Source: Clostridium sp. UBA4548
Lineage (GTDB): Bacteria; Bacillota; Clostridia; Clostridiales; Clostridiaceae
Assembly: GCF_002387895.1 (NCBI RefSeq)
Contig: NZ_DGLI01000041.1
Span: 1-47,084 of the forward strand
Direction of reading: 5' to 3'
Length of the DNA: 47,084 bases
Every line of letters begins with the position of its first letter. The first letter of the stretch is position 1. Below, piece by piece: positions 15,957-25,202 of this stretch. The notes beneath the pieces are model-generated. The model saw only the letters and a list, made by a program, of their open reading frames with translations. It searched no databases and was not told the origin of the DNA. A program made the translations under genes and the position numbers.

Positions 15957-18245
15957 TTATTCTAATAATTTAGTTAGTGTATCGTTATACATAATGTATT
16001 CAAGATGCAAAGCTCTTGTCAATGCCACATACAATAACCTTTTATCTAAGTCATTGTCATTATAATTTTCTTCATTACATTCATAAATAATTGTGGCATC
16101 AAATTCTAATCCTTTAGTCATATAGCTTGGAATTATAAGTCTTTCCATATTAATATTCTTCTCACTATTATTAACTAAAATCCAAGAATAAGAAGATTTC
16201 TTGCTTAAAACTTTATATAGTTCCTTACACTGAGAATAGTTTTTGCAAACAACTGCTACAGAGTGTTTTTTCTTCTCATGAACTTCTTGAATAATTGAAT
16301 CAATTATAGAAACTTCATGATTCTTGCTAGGAACCTTAATAATCTGAGGCTTATCTCCATGTCTTAATACAGGTATTGCAGGAGTTAAATGGAGTTTTTG
16401 TTTCTCTAGCACCTTATTTGCCAAGTTTATTATCTCAACTGTAGAGCGATAACTTTGAGATAAGGATATATATGTACCATCTTCCCTAAATACACTTTCA
16501 ATAAGTTTGTTCCATGACCCAATGCCCTTGTAATTATAAATTCCCTGTCCTAAATCTCCAACTATAGTCATAGAATTATTTTGTGATATTTCGTTTAATA
16601 AATACATTTGAAAATAGCTATAGTCTTGAGCTTCGTCCACCACAATATGCATAAATTTATCAACTGTATTCCCTTCAAATTTTAACTTTAAATAGGTTAA
16701 TGGAGTAAGGTCATCACTATCTATTACTTTCTTTTCATGATTATGATTTAGCTCATCCCTCATATATTGGTATAATTTATCCGGTATAGTATCCTTCGCT
16801 ATGTCTTTAAAAACATTTTCATCATTAAATAAATCAATATAACTCTTATACAAATCTAAAGACTCCCAATTTGTAAAAAACTCTTTTAAAGCTTTAGTAC
16901 TATGGCTTTTTAAAGACTTCTTTTTTTCATCTCTTTCGTCATAAATATTAATTATTTTTTCACGTTTTTTTTCTTCTGAAAAGCTACTATTAGATTTTAT
17001 ATCCTTAACTTTAAAACCATAATCTTTATCTATTAATTCTTCTAAATCCGAAATTTTATACTTCATTTTGGATTTAAAATATTTTTTAATTTCATCTTTT
17101 CTTTTTTTTACTGGTAAATGGGCTAAATCCCTTATATAAAGTCTCTTCACTTCCTTAGAAGTAAAAAGTGTATATCCTTCAACTTCTATATCCTCTACTT
17201 CTGTATCCTTTGCTTCCAAGTATTTAATATATCTATCTAAAATAGATTTAAAAACTAACGAGCCCTTTACTTTACTAGATGAAGTTATATACTTTATTTT
17301 GTTTGGATATTCACATTCTATGATTTGTGATAGTTTTTCATCCTTAGTAATTATTTTCCCCTTAATTTTCATAATTTCTACGCAAAGTTCTTCAAAAGTA
17401 TTTTGTTTCACATTATATACACCTAAATTAGGCAGCACATCGGAAATATAATCCAAGAATAATTTATTTGGCGCAACAACTAATATATTACCATTTTTTT
17501 CTTCATTACTATACGTATATATTAAATAAGCAAGTCTATGAAGTGCCACAGTAGTTTTTCCAGACCCAGCAGAACCCTGTATTATTATAGGTTTATTTTT
17601 ATAAGCTCTAATAATTTCATTTTGCTCTCTTTGAATAGTTGCTACTACATCCTTTAGCTTTTTGCTCATGCTTTGCTCTAAGGTAACTTTCAAAAACTCA
17701 TCAACAAGTCCATCGCCTTCAGCAGAAGTTTTTACAATTAATTCATTAATCCCCTCATCAAACATATCTACAATACTTCCATCTTTCACAAGAAACTTTC
17801 TTTTAAGTGAAAGTTCTCCCTCAACAATTCCAGCAGGAGAGTTATAGTACGATTGTCCAAAAGTTCCACTATAGTACAAATTTGCGATAGGTGCTCTCCA
17901 ATCAATTACTACTTCCTCACTTTGTTCCTCATCATTTAGTCCAAACTTACCTATATAGAAGCTTTCCTCTTCTCTACGCTTTTCCCTAAAATCTATTCTT
18001 GCAAAGTATGGTTGTTCCTTTGCCTCCTTATATTTGTAAAGGTTTTTTGTCACAAACTCAAAAACTTTCTGTGCTAGAAGTAAATCATCACTATAGGTTC
18101 CTCCAGATGATTTTTTCAATGAAGATATTTTTTCCTCATAGTGGTTGAACTTATTTTCTATCTTTATAAATTCTTCATCTATCCATTCTTTGGTTTTCGA
18201 AAACCTGTATCTTTCTTTAATAGTTTGATTTTTTTCAATTGCCAT
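15957..18245 (-). CDS. helD: HelD-like RNA polymerase-recycling helicase (superfamily 1)
   Basis: 762 residues, close to Bacillus HelD. A coiled-coil N-terminus (about 20-60) is followed by EVVIDWRAPIANLYY, a HelD-typical block, then the SF1 Walker A QGSAGSGKTTVALHRLAYL (near 225), a long charged insertion and Walker B IVVDEAQDYSYFQ. SLSQSYRST and YVALTRALH are the C-terminal SF1 motifs. HelD uses ATP to strip RNA polymerase from stalled or terminated complexes. It is transcribed alone, divergent from the selenoprotein-like gene at 18353. Confidence 0.9.
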   Translation of the reverse strand: MAIEKNQTIKERYRFSKTKEWIDEEFIKIENKFNHYEEKISSLKKSSGGTYSDDLLLAQKVFEFVTKNLYKYKEAKEQPYFARIDFREKRREEESFYIGKFGLNDEEQSEEVVIDWRAPIANLYYSGTFGQSYYNSPAGIVEGELSLKRKFLVKDGSIVDMFDEGINELIVKTSAEGDGLVDEFLKVTLEQSMSKKLKDVVATIQREQNEIIRAYKNKPIIIQGSAGSGKTTVALHRLAYLIYTYSNEEKNGNILVVAPNKLFLDYISDVLPNLGVYNVKQNTFEELCVEIMKIKGKIITKDEKLSQIIECEYPNKIKYITSSSKVKGSLVFKSILDRYIKYLEAKDTEVEDIEVEGYTLFTSKEVKRLYIRDLAHLPVKKRKDEIKKYFKSKMKYKISDLEELIDKDYGFKVKDIKSNSSFSEEKKREKIINIYDERDEKKKSLKSHSTKALKEFFTNWESLDLYKSYIDLFNDENVFKDIAKDTIPDKLYQYMRDELNHNHEKKVIDSDDLTPLTYLKLKFEGNTVDKFMHIVVDEAQDYSYFQMYLLNEISQNNSMTIVGDLGQGIYNYKGIGSWNKLIESVFREDGTYISLSQSYRSTVEIINLANKVLEKQKLHLTPAIPVLRHGDKPQIIKVPSKNHEVSIIDSIIQEVHEKKKHSVAVVCKNYSQCKELYKVLSKKSSYSWILVNNSEKNINMERLIIPSYMTKGLEFDATIIYECNEENYNDNDLDKRLLYVALTRALHLEYIMYNDTLTKLLE

Positions 18246-18352
18246 ATAACTTCACCTCACTTAAAATTGGGTATTGTATTTCATTGCAAGAATATTATAA
18301 TAATATATTATAATAATTAAGTCTATATAAAAATAATTTTTAGGAGTAATTT

Positions 18353-18646
18353 ATGATAAAAATTTGCGATAGTGCTTTGGATTATTTAAGAAAAAACAAC
18401 TATATAATAATATTAAAAATAATAAATACTAATTTATGTTGAGGTACAACTCCTACTAAAACCCCATGGATTGAGGTTAAGAAATCATTTACTCCTACCG
18501 ATAATCTAGATTTGTATGAATATGAAGGTATAAAAATTTATGTAGACACTAAACTTACTGTTTCGGATAATGCAGTAATAAAATTAAAGAAAACCCCTTC
18601 CATATTAGGCAATAAACTATACTTTGAAGGAATTAGCATCATTTAA
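18353..18646 (+). CDS. Short HesB/IscA-like 'CC/Se' family selenoprotein, Sec encoded by in-frame TGA at 18440
   Basis: From ATG 18353 (AGGAG 6 bases upstream) an open frame of 97 residues runs to TAA at 18644 if the TGA at 18440-18442 (codon 30) is read as selenocysteine. The codon before it is TGT, giving Cys29-Sec30 in the context LCUGTTPTKTP. The rest of the pattern (short N-terminal helix, I-x-I strand, Cys-Sec-Gly, later Tyr-x-x-x-Gly-Ile-Lys-Ile-Tyr-Val, Lys-x-Leu-Tyr-Phe-x-Gly-Ile) fits the small HesB-like proteins that carry a CC or C-Sec pair and are annotated from memory as CC/Se motif (seleno)proteins. The coding frame stays open and coding-like after the TGA, and a SECIS-like hairpin follows it. 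Function is not established; redox or metal binding by the Cys-Sec pair is inferred. A pseudogene with one stop is the alternative. Confidence 0.8.
18456..18481 (+). promoter_or_regulatory. Candidate bacterial SECIS element
   Basis: AACCCCA (18460-18466) pairs with TGAGGTT (18472-18478), with one C-A mismatch, around the loop TGGAT (18467-18471). Two outer pairs (18456-18457 with 18480-18481) extend it across a small internal loop. The loop begins 24 bases after the UGA and has G at its second position, as bacterial SelB-binding SECIS hairpins do. Weak stability makes this a candidate only. Confidence 0.5.
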
Positions 18647-18653
18647 GCCCATA

Positions 18654-18682
18654 AATAAAGAGAGCTTTTAGCTCTCTTTATT
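18654..18682. terminator. Terminator between the selenoprotein gene and def
   Basis: AATAAAGAGAGC (18654-18665) and GCTCTCTTTATT (18671-18682) form a perfect 12-bp stem with loop TTTTA. The last codons of def lie in it; genes converge here. Confidence 0.8.
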
Positions 18683-19151
18683 CCTCTTCTTCTACAAGTT
18701 CATACATTGAATCTGCTTTAGACATGTAGAGTATTCCATCTAAATGATCAATTTCATGGCAAAAAGCTCTTGCCAATAATCCTTTAGCATTATATCTAAT
18801 GCCTTCACCATTCTCATTTAAACCTTCAACTACAACCTTAGTTGGCCTTACAACTTCACCTTCATATCCTACATAGCTTAAGCAACCCTCATAATCACAT
18901 TCACTTCCACTGCTTTCTACTATTTCAGGATTTATTAATATAATTGGTTCACCACCCACTCTTAAGTCGATAAGAATTACTCTTTTTAATATTCCAATTT
19001 GTGGTGCTGCTAAACCAATCCCCGTACCATCATATAAGGTGTCCTTTAAGTCTTGTACTATATCCAAAACTTCCTGATTAATTTCCTTTATTGGTTCACA
19101 AGTAGTATTCAATCTATCGTCACCATATTGTAAAATTTCTCTTACTGCCAT
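18678..19151 (-). CDS. def: Peptide deformylase
   Basis: 157 residues; removes the formyl group from the N-terminal methionine of new proteins. Motif 1 GIGLAAPQIG, motif 2 EGCLS (metal-ligand Cys) and motif 3 HEIDH (two ligand His and the catalytic Glu) are all present. ATG at 19151 is chosen because GGGGGG lies 7 bases upstream; a start at 19187 would bury this site. Not linked here to fmt or priA, its usual partners. Confidence 0.96.
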   Translation of the reverse strand: MAVREILQYGDDRLNTTCEPIKEINQEVLDIVQDLKDTLYDGTGIGLAAPQIGILKRVILIDLRVGGEPIILINPEIVESSGSECDYEGCLSYVGYEGEVVRPTKVVVEGLNENGEGIRYNAKGLLARAFCHEIDHLDGILYMSKADSMYELVEEEE

Positions 19152-19420
19152 TGTTAGTCCCCCCTCTTCTATCTGAAATTTTTCCATAAATTATAACCAA
19201 AAATATTATAAATTTATTCTTAAACATTATATTGTGATTTTATAAAAAAAGCTACAAAAAGTTACTTGTATTTAAGTTCATCGCTTAGGATTTTACTATT
19301 AGTTCCTATATCTTTATTGAAATTGCTCCCTCACTTTGTTAACTCCATTATATAATATTTTTTTATCAAAGAGAACTGGTTTATTTATACTTATTTTTAA
19401 ATCCTTAAAATTTTATTCCC

Positions 19421-19461
19421 AAAATAGGAGAGCGAAGTAAATTACTCCGCTCTCCTATTTT
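19421..19461 (-). terminator. Terminator of the V-type ATPase operon
   Basis: AAAATAGGAGAGCG (19421-19434) and CGCTCTCCTATTTT (19448-19461) form a 14-bp stem extended by AGTAA/TTACT. The end of the D-subunit gene lies inside the hairpin. Confidence 0.88.
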
Positions 19462-20095
19462 GCTTTTCCATCATATCTTTAACTTTCATAAGCCTTGTCA
19501 ATGCACTTCTTTCATTTTCATCCAGCTTCATTTTTATATATTTTATAGTTTCATTTAACTGAGGAATGGTCATGTATTCAAGAGCATTAACTCTTCTTCT
19601 TGTTTTTTCTATTTCATCAGCCATTAGCTGACATGACTTTTCAACCTCTGCTAACTCTAGAAGCTTTGGTAGAATTGAATACAGATGCTCAATAGAATCA
19701 TCTAGCTCTGAAGATGTTGTAGCAAATCCATAGGGATAGATACTACCAGGATCATTTTCTAGCTTTCTAATAAACTTCATAACTGGTACATTAACACTCA
19801 TAACATTTTTTTGTTCTACCTGCACAGAAATGCTCTCTTTTGGATAAGCTATTGCTTCTTCAAGAAACTCTGGAGATATAGCAGCGGATGCCATGACAAA
19901 TTGCTTAAAAGATAATTGAAGCTTGTCTTCAACCTCATTTCTAAGCTTGTTATTATATTTTATGAGTTCTATAAATCTTCTCATAAGCTCATCTTGTTTA
20001 TCCTTTAATAGCTTATGGCCTCTTGTTGCAGTTACTAATCTCTTTTTGAGCTTGGTGAGCTCCATTCTAGTAGGATTAACATTAAGCCTAGCCAT
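19442..20095 (-). CDS. atpD: V-type ATP synthase subunit D (central stalk)
   Basis: 217 residues, mainly two long helices (N-terminal PTRMELTKLKKRLVTATRGHKLLKDKQDEL and C-terminal TRRRVNALEYM...IKYIKMKLDE read in parts) that form the rotor shaft inside the A3B3 ring. The RRVNALEY motif is typical. It starts 2 bases after the B-subunit stop and is the last gene of the operon. Confidence 0.95.
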   Translation of the reverse strand: MARLNVNPTRMELTKLKKRLVTATRGHKLLKDKQDELMRRFIELIKYNNKLRNEVEDKLQLSFKQFVMASAAISPEFLEEAIAYPKESISVQVEQKNVMSVNVPVMKFIRKLENDPGSIYPYGFATTSSELDDSIEHLYSILPKLLELAEVEKSCQLMADEIEKTRRRVNALEYMTIPQLNETIKYIKMKLDENERSALTRLMKVKDMMEKQNRRAE

Positions 20096-20097
20096 TA

Positions 20098-21480
20098 CTA
20101 CTCATCCCCTCTTTGAGGTAAATACTTCTCCAAATATTCATCTCTAATTCTCTTTAGCTCTGTTCTAGGTAGTATGGTTAATAGTTCCCAACCTAAATTT
20201 AGTGTTTCTTCAATAGTTCTATTAGACGTAAATCCTTGAGATACATATTTCCTTTCAAAGGCTTCTGCAAATTTTGCATATTGTTTATCTGTATCAGAAA
20301 GTGCAGATTCTCCTAGAATTACTGCAAGTTCTTTAGCTTGCTTACCCTGAGCATAAGCAGCAAATAACTGATTCATTGTATCTGCATGATCTTCTCTTGT
20401 TTTATTTTTTCCAATTCCCTTATCTTTTAATCTTGATAGAGAAGGCAATACATCTATAGGTGGCATAATACCTTTTTTGTATAATTCTCTGCTTAAAATT
20501 ATTTGGCCTTCTGTGATATAACCTGTAAGATCTGGGATTGGATGAGTTTTATCATCCTCTGGCATAGTAAGTATTGGAATTTGTGTAATAGAACCTGGTT
20601 TATCTTTTATTCTTCCAGCTCTTTCATATAACATTGCAAGGTCTGTATACAAGTATCCCGGATAACCTCTTCTGCCTGGAACCTCTTTTCTTGCAGCCGA
20701 AACTTCACGTAGAGCCTCACAATAATTTGTTATGTCTGTCATAATAACAAGCACATGCATACCTTTTTCATATGCTAAGTATTCAGCGGTTGTTAGTGCC
20801 ATTCTAGGGGTAGCTATTCTCTCTACAGCAGGATCATTTGCTAAATTCATAAATAAAACCGTTCTATCAATAGCTCCTGTTTTAGTAAAATCATCTACGA
20901 AGAACTGTGCTTCTTCAAAGGTAATACCTATTGCAGCAAAAACAACAGCAAATTTTGAATCTGAGCTTAGAACTCTTGATTGCCTTGCAATTTGAGCTGC
21001 TAGTTCAGCATGTGGAAGTCCTGATCCTGAGAATACAGGAAGCTTTTGACCTCTAACTAGGGTGTTAAGTCCATCTATTGCTGAAATCCCCGTCTGAATA
21101 AACTCAGATGGATAGTTTCTAGCAACAGGATTTATTGGTTCACCACTAATATCCATTCTTTTTTCAGGTATAATTTTAGGACCGCCATCTTTTGGTCTGC
21201 CTAGCCCATCAAATACTCTTCCTAACATATCTTCAGACACTCCTAATTCAAGAGGTCTTCCTAGAAAGGTCGCTTTGCTACCTTTTAAGTTTATACCAGC
21301 AGATCCTTCGAAGAGCTGAACCATTGCTTTATCTTCACTAATTTCTAAAACTCTTCCTCTTCTTTTCTCTCCAGTTTGAAGTTCAATCTCTACCAGTTCA
21401 TCGTAAGTTACGTCTTTTACCTTTTCAACAACCATCAATGGTCCTACTACTTCTGATACAGTCCTGTACTCTTTAAACAT
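20098..21480 (-). CDS. atpB: V-type ATP synthase subunit B (regulatory, non-catalytic)
   Basis: 460 residues. Beta-barrel start (KEYRTVSEVVGPLMVVE), then a nucleotide-binding domain where the Walker A position reads SGSGLPHAEL, not a true P-loop, as expected for B. PGRRGYPGYLYTDLA and the arginine finger region TRMALTTAEYLAYE-type block are present. ATG at 21480 has GGAGG 8 bases upstream, inside the end of subunit A (overlap 8 bases). Confidence 0.96.
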   Translation of the reverse strand: MFKEYRTVSEVVGPLMVVEKVKDVTYDELVEIELQTGEKRRGRVLEISEDKAMVQLFEGSAGINLKGSKATFLGRPLELGVSEDMLGRVFDGLGRPKDGGPKIIPEKRMDISGEPINPVARNYPSEFIQTGISAIDGLNTLVRGQKLPVFSGSGLPHAELAAQIARQSRVLSSDSKFAVVFAAIGITFEEAQFFVDDFTKTGAIDRTVLFMNLANDPAVERIATPRMALTTAEYLAYEKGMHVLVIMTDITNYCEALREVSAARKEVPGRRGYPGYLYTDLAMLYERAGRIKDKPGSITQIPILTMPEDDKTHPIPDLTGYITEGQIILSRELYKKGIMPPIDVLPSLSRLKDKGIGKNKTREDHADTMNQLFAAYAQGKQAKELAVILGESALSDTDKQYAKFAEAFERKYVSQGFTSNRTIEETLNLGWELLTILPRTELKRIRDEYLEKYLPQRGDE

Positions 21481-23245
21481 CAACTACACCTCCCTCTACA
21501 ATTAATCTTTGGATTTCTTTATTCAATTCTTCTTCAATTTCATCAATGGAGTCTATTTTACTCTCATCTATATACTTTGATCTTGCTATCTTATCTCTTA
21601 AAGGAAGGTCTAATACTTTCTCTAGATAAACACCATTATTTAATGCATTAACTCCTAACTTATAGAAATTAAGAACTAATTTCAGCATTTTATATTGCTT
21701 ACTTAAAGAAGCATAAGTATCTACTTCGTGGAAAGCATTTTGCTGAAGGTAATCTTCTCTAATAGACTTTGCAGCCTCAAGTTTCAATCTATCACCCTCT
21801 GAAAGAGCATCAATACCAACTAGACGAACTATTTCTTCAAGATTCGCTTCTTCTTGCAACAATGCCATAGCTTCAATTCTTAAATCAGTCCAGTCCTTAG
21901 CTACATTTTCATTCATCCATGTGCCTATTTTTTCCAAATAAAGAGAATAAGAATTAAGCCAGTTTATTGCTGGGAAGTGTCTTCTATAAGCTAAATTTGC
22001 ATCTAATCCCCAAAACACCTTAACAATTCTAAGGGTTGCTTGAGTAACCGGTTCCGAAAGGTCTCCTCCTGGTGGAGAAACTGCACCAATAACAGTCAGC
22101 GCCCCCTCTCTTTCATCTTCTCCTAAGCACACCACTTTTCCAGCTCTTTCATAAAAGTCAGCTGCTCTTGAACCCAAATAAGCTGGATATCCCTCATCAC
22201 CAGGCATTTCTTCAAGTCTCCCTGACATTTCTCTCAAGGCTTCAGCCCATCTTGAAGTAGAGTCTGCCATTATAGCTACAGAGTATCCCATATCTCTAAA
22301 ATATTCAGCAATGGTTATTCCTGTATAAATAGATGCTTCCCTTGCTGCCACGGGCATGTTAGAGGTGTTAGCAATAAGTACTGTTCTCTTCATTAAAGAC
22401 TCTCCAGTTTTAGGGTCTTTTAATTCTGGAAACTCATTAAGTACGTCTGTCATTTCATTACCACGTTCTCCACAACCAACGTATACCACTATTTCTGCAT
22501 CTCCCCATTTAGCTAATTGATGCTGAACTACAGTTTTACCACTTCCGAAAGGTCCAGGAACACAAGCTGTTCCACCCTTTGTTACCGGGAAAAAAGTATC
22601 TATTACTCTTTGTCCTGTAGTAAGAGGTTCTGCAGGGTTTAACTTTTGCTTATAAGGTCTTCCTTTTCTAACAGGCCATTTTTGCATTAATGTCAATTCT
22701 TTAATTCCACTTGAGGTTTCAATTTCGCATACTACAGTATCAACAGTAAAATCCCCAGCTTTTATTGATTTTACTTTTCCCTCAACACCATAGGGAACCA
22801 TTATTTTTTGAGTAATAATTGAAGTTTCTTTTACTGTTCCTATAGTATATCCACTGTACACCAATTGACCCTCAGTTACTGAAGGCACAAAACTCCATAA
22901 TCTTTCTCTATCTAATGGAAATACGCTAACTCCTTTTGTCAGGAAGTTTCCAGCTTTAGCTCTTATTGCATCAAGTGGTCTTTGTATTCCATCAAACATA
23001 GCTTCCATTAGTCCAGGTCCAAGCTCTACACTTAAAGGTTCTCCAGTTGTTATTACTGGAGCTCCTGGTCCTAATCCAGTAGTTTCTTCATAAACTTGAA
23101 TAGAAGCCCTATCTCCTCTCATTTCAATTATTTCACCAATAAGACCTTTATCTCCAACTTTAACAACGTCATATATATTAGCTTCATCCATGTCTTTAGC
23201 TACAACTAAAGGACCTGAAACTTTTACTATTTTACCAATCTTCAA
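21473..23245 (-). CDS. atpA: V-type ATP synthase subunit A (catalytic)
   Basis: 590 residues. Walker A GPFGSGKTVV spans 231-240, the catalytic Glu260 is in CGERGNE, and Walker B-side SVAIMADSTSRWAEA follows. Residues about 115-190 are the A-type non-homologous insert that separates it from F-type beta. The start is TTG at 23245 with AGG 8 bases upstream; no better start exists. It hydrolyses or makes ATP in the A3B3 head. Confidence 0.97.
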   Translation of the reverse strand: MKIGKIVKVSGPLVVAKDMDEANIYDVVKVGDKGLIGEIIEMRGDRASIQVYEETTGLGPGAPVITTGEPLSVELGPGLMEAMFDGIQRPLDAIRAKAGNFLTKGVSVFPLDRERLWSFVPSVTEGQLVYSGYTIGTVKETSIITQKIMVPYGVEGKVKSIKAGDFTVDTVVCEIETSSGIKELTLMQKWPVRKGRPYKQKLNPAEPLTTGQRVIDTFFPVTKGGTACVPGPFGSGKTVVQHQLAKWGDAEIVVYVGCGERGNEMTDVLNEFPELKDPKTGESLMKRTVLIANTSNMPVAAREASIYTGITIAEYFRDMGYSVAIMADSTSRWAEALREMSGRLEEMPGDEGYPAYLGSRAADFYERAGKVVCLGEDEREGALTVIGAVSPPGGDLSEPVTQATLRIVKVFWGLDANLAYRRHFPAINWLNSYSLYLEKIGTWMNENVAKDWTDLRIEAMALLQEEANLEEIVRLVGIDALSEGDRLKLEAAKSIREDYLQQNAFHEVDTYASLSKQYKMLKLVLNFYKLGVNALNNGVYLEKVLDLPLRDKIARSKYIDESKIDSIDEIEEELNKEIQRLIVEGGVVDV

Positions 23246-23262
23246 GTTTCTTACCTGCCTTT

Positions 23263-23580
23263 CTATAAGATATTCACACCTACAGCCTTCTCAACATTAT
23301 CACTAATTCGTTTCTTTCCAATATTTAAAGTTCCTTGATTACTCGGTATTAAAATAATTGCAGGAATCATCTTATTGTTATATCTTTGAATTGTTTCTTC
23401 TAAATGCTGAGCTAGTTGTTCAGTGACAAAAATTACTGCATAATTTTCGAAGGCCATTCTATCTATTCTTTTTCTTGCTTCTTCAACATCAATCACAGGA
23501 TAAACATCTATACCAATTGCTTTAAAGGCCAAAATAGAGTCCTTGTCACCAACTACACCTATTTTATGCATATATGTCAC
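23263..23580 (-). CDS. atpF: V-type ATP synthase subunit F (central stalk)
   Basis: 105 residues with the typical N-terminus HKIGVVGDKDSILAFKAIGID and the C-terminal PAIILIPSNQGTLNIG block, close in pattern to Enterococcus NtpG. GTG at 23580 lies 4 bases after AAAGG; an ATG at 23571 gives the more usual MHKIGV start and cannot be ruled out. It overlaps the end of subunit C. Confidence 0.93.
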   Translation of the reverse strand: MTYMHKIGVVGDKDSILAFKAIGIDVYPVIDVEEARKRIDRMAFENYAVIFVTEQLAQHLEETIQRYNNKMIPAIILIPSNQGTLNIGKKRISDNVEKAVGVNIL

Positions 23581-24565
23581 GCAACCTTTCTCTAATTATT
23601 TCAGTTGGCACTTTATTTATTTTTCCAACCATAATAATTCTTACTATTTTAATCTCATTTTCCTTTGCTAAGATAAATGAAATTAATGGTTCAGGTCCAA
23701 AGTTAACTCTCTTTGCATATTTAGCTCTATCAATAATGTTATTATCGAAAAGAACCTCTATAGAGGAAAAGTTTCCTGTGTTATTGTACTCTTCTAAAAT
23801 TGATGTTAATATCTTTGCATAAGAAGATTTAGAAATATTATTAATAAAGTTTTCTAAAGTATCATTAAGACCATAAATAAATATGTTTTTTTCTATTTCC
23901 CCACCAGGTATTAATATACTCTCAAGGAATTTACCATCTTTATTTTGTTTTTTAACTCTTAACATGGCTTTAATATTTGCAATATCAATAGTTGCTTTAA
24001 CAAACTCTATAATAAACTCTATTTCTGTTGATAAAGCTCTTTGAAGAATATCACTATACATAAACTTATCTAGTATTATATCTATATTCTGAGGATCTTT
24101 GCTTTTGGAAAAGTCTTCTTCAACTTTATTAATCCCCTCTCTCATCAGGGGACTCAAATCTTTAATTTCACCTGAAAAAACCATGTTTTTTAGTGCATCA
24201 ATTGGTATTGTTCCAATTGGAATTAAAAGATTGGAGAAATCTTTTTCACCTAACTTACTTTTTTCTAGAACCTTTATATTATGATAATCATACTTTATAC
24301 TCATGATATCTACTATTGATTTTTCAGGAGTTAATTTATACATATTCAGGTACAAATCCTTTAACTCCTGTCTTAACATATCTTCGTAGTTATGAACATC
24401 ATTAATATCAGTAATGCTTTCCCCATACTGCATTTCTTGAAGGATTTTAAGAACTTCTTCTGGGGTTTCACACTCTAGTAATCTTTCAACTTTTACTTTA
24501 TCAAGGAGTCTCTTTTCAATAACTCTTAAGCGAGCTACAGCATGGGTAAAATCCATTCTGTCCAT
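23564..24565 (-). CDS. atpC: V-type ATP synthase subunit C (rotor-to-stalk adaptor)
   Basis: 333 residues, near the family length of 330-340. Helical, with the N-terminal MDFTHAVARLRVIEKRLLDK and the block IMSIKYDYHNIKVLEKSK, both typical of the funnel-shaped C subunit that joins the K-ring to the D/F shaft. AAGGAGG is 9 bases before the ATG. Overlaps subunit F at its end. Confidence 0.93.
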   Translation of the reverse strand: MDRMDFTHAVARLRVIEKRLLDKVKVERLLECETPEEVLKILQEMQYGESITDINDVHNYEDMLRQELKDLYLNMYKLTPEKSIVDIMSIKYDYHNIKVLEKSKLGEKDFSNLLIPIGTIPIDALKNMVFSGEIKDLSPLMREGINKVEEDFSKSKDPQNIDIILDKFMYSDILQRALSTEIEFIIEFVKATIDIANIKAMLRVKKQNKDGKFLESILIPGGEIEKNIFIYGLNDTLENFINNISKSSYAKILTSILEEYNNTGNFSSIEVLFDNNIIDRAKYAKRVNFGPEPLISFILAKENEIKIVRIIMVGKINKVPTEIIRERLRDIYA

Positions 24566-24579
24566 TTTCCGTAACCTCC

Positions 24580-25185
24580 TTAGTTTTCATCAAATAATAT
24601 TTTATTAACCCCATATTCAAGTTCATCTCGTAAGGAGGAAATCATCGATTTAAAAGAGTTGTTTATTTCAATTCCACCTTTAGCTAAAATGTATCCACCA
24701 TTTAAATTTCTTGTTTCATCGCTAAACTCCATATTTCCTTTTTTGCCAGCACTAACAAGTGCTTTATTTAGCTTTTCTAAAAAATCCTGCGGTAGCTTTG
24801 CTTTGTCATCAAGAGACATTATTATTTTTTCATCTCCATCAATATCTAAAGCTAAAATTGAGGTTTTTACAAATTCTTGAAATGTTTCTAAATTAATTTT
24901 ACTAAGTCTCTTTTCAGCTTCCTCAAAAACTTTATCCATAACTTGTTGCTTAGCAAATAGCTTTCTATTTCTAACTTCAAGCTCAGCTTTTGATAATGCT
25001 CTATCTATCATAGATTTAGCTTCTATGTTAGCATTTTCAGTCATTGTAGCTGCCGCTTTTTTTGCAGCTTCAACCCTTTTACTTATTATTTCTATTTCTT
25101 TACCTTTAGCTTCTTTAATTACATTTTCTGCTTTTAATTCTGCATCCTCTATTATTTTAGAAGTTAAGTTTTCTAAATTAGACAT
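24580..25185 (-). CDS. atpE: V-type ATP synthase subunit E (peripheral stalk)
   Basis: 201 residues: a long charged helix (about 1-95, rich in Lys, Glu and Ala) and a C-terminal alpha/beta cap with GGYILAKGGIEINNSF. It pairs with the H/G subunit to form the peripheral stalk. ATG at 25185 is preferred; an upstream in-frame GTG at 25194 is closer than usual to the AAGGG site. Confidence 0.93.
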   Translation of the reverse strand: MSNLENLTSKIIEDAELKAENVIKEAKGKEIEIISKRVEAAKKAAATMTENANIEAKSMIDRALSKAELEVRNRKLFAKQQVMDKVFEEAEKRLSKINLETFQEFVKTSILALDIDGDEKIIMSLDDKAKLPQDFLEKLNKALVSAGKKGNMEFSDETRNLNGGYILAKGGIEINNSFKSMISSLRDELEYGVNKILFDEN

Positions 25186-25202
25186 GTACTTCACACCCTT
25201 AA

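Noticed and set aside
18353..18442. The TGA at codon 30 as a simple nonsense mutation in a pseudogene.
   Set aside because: The frame continues for 67 codons without further stops, the start signals are intact, and the TGA follows a Cys codon in a pattern that fits a Cys-Sec pair. A pseudogene cannot be fully excluded.
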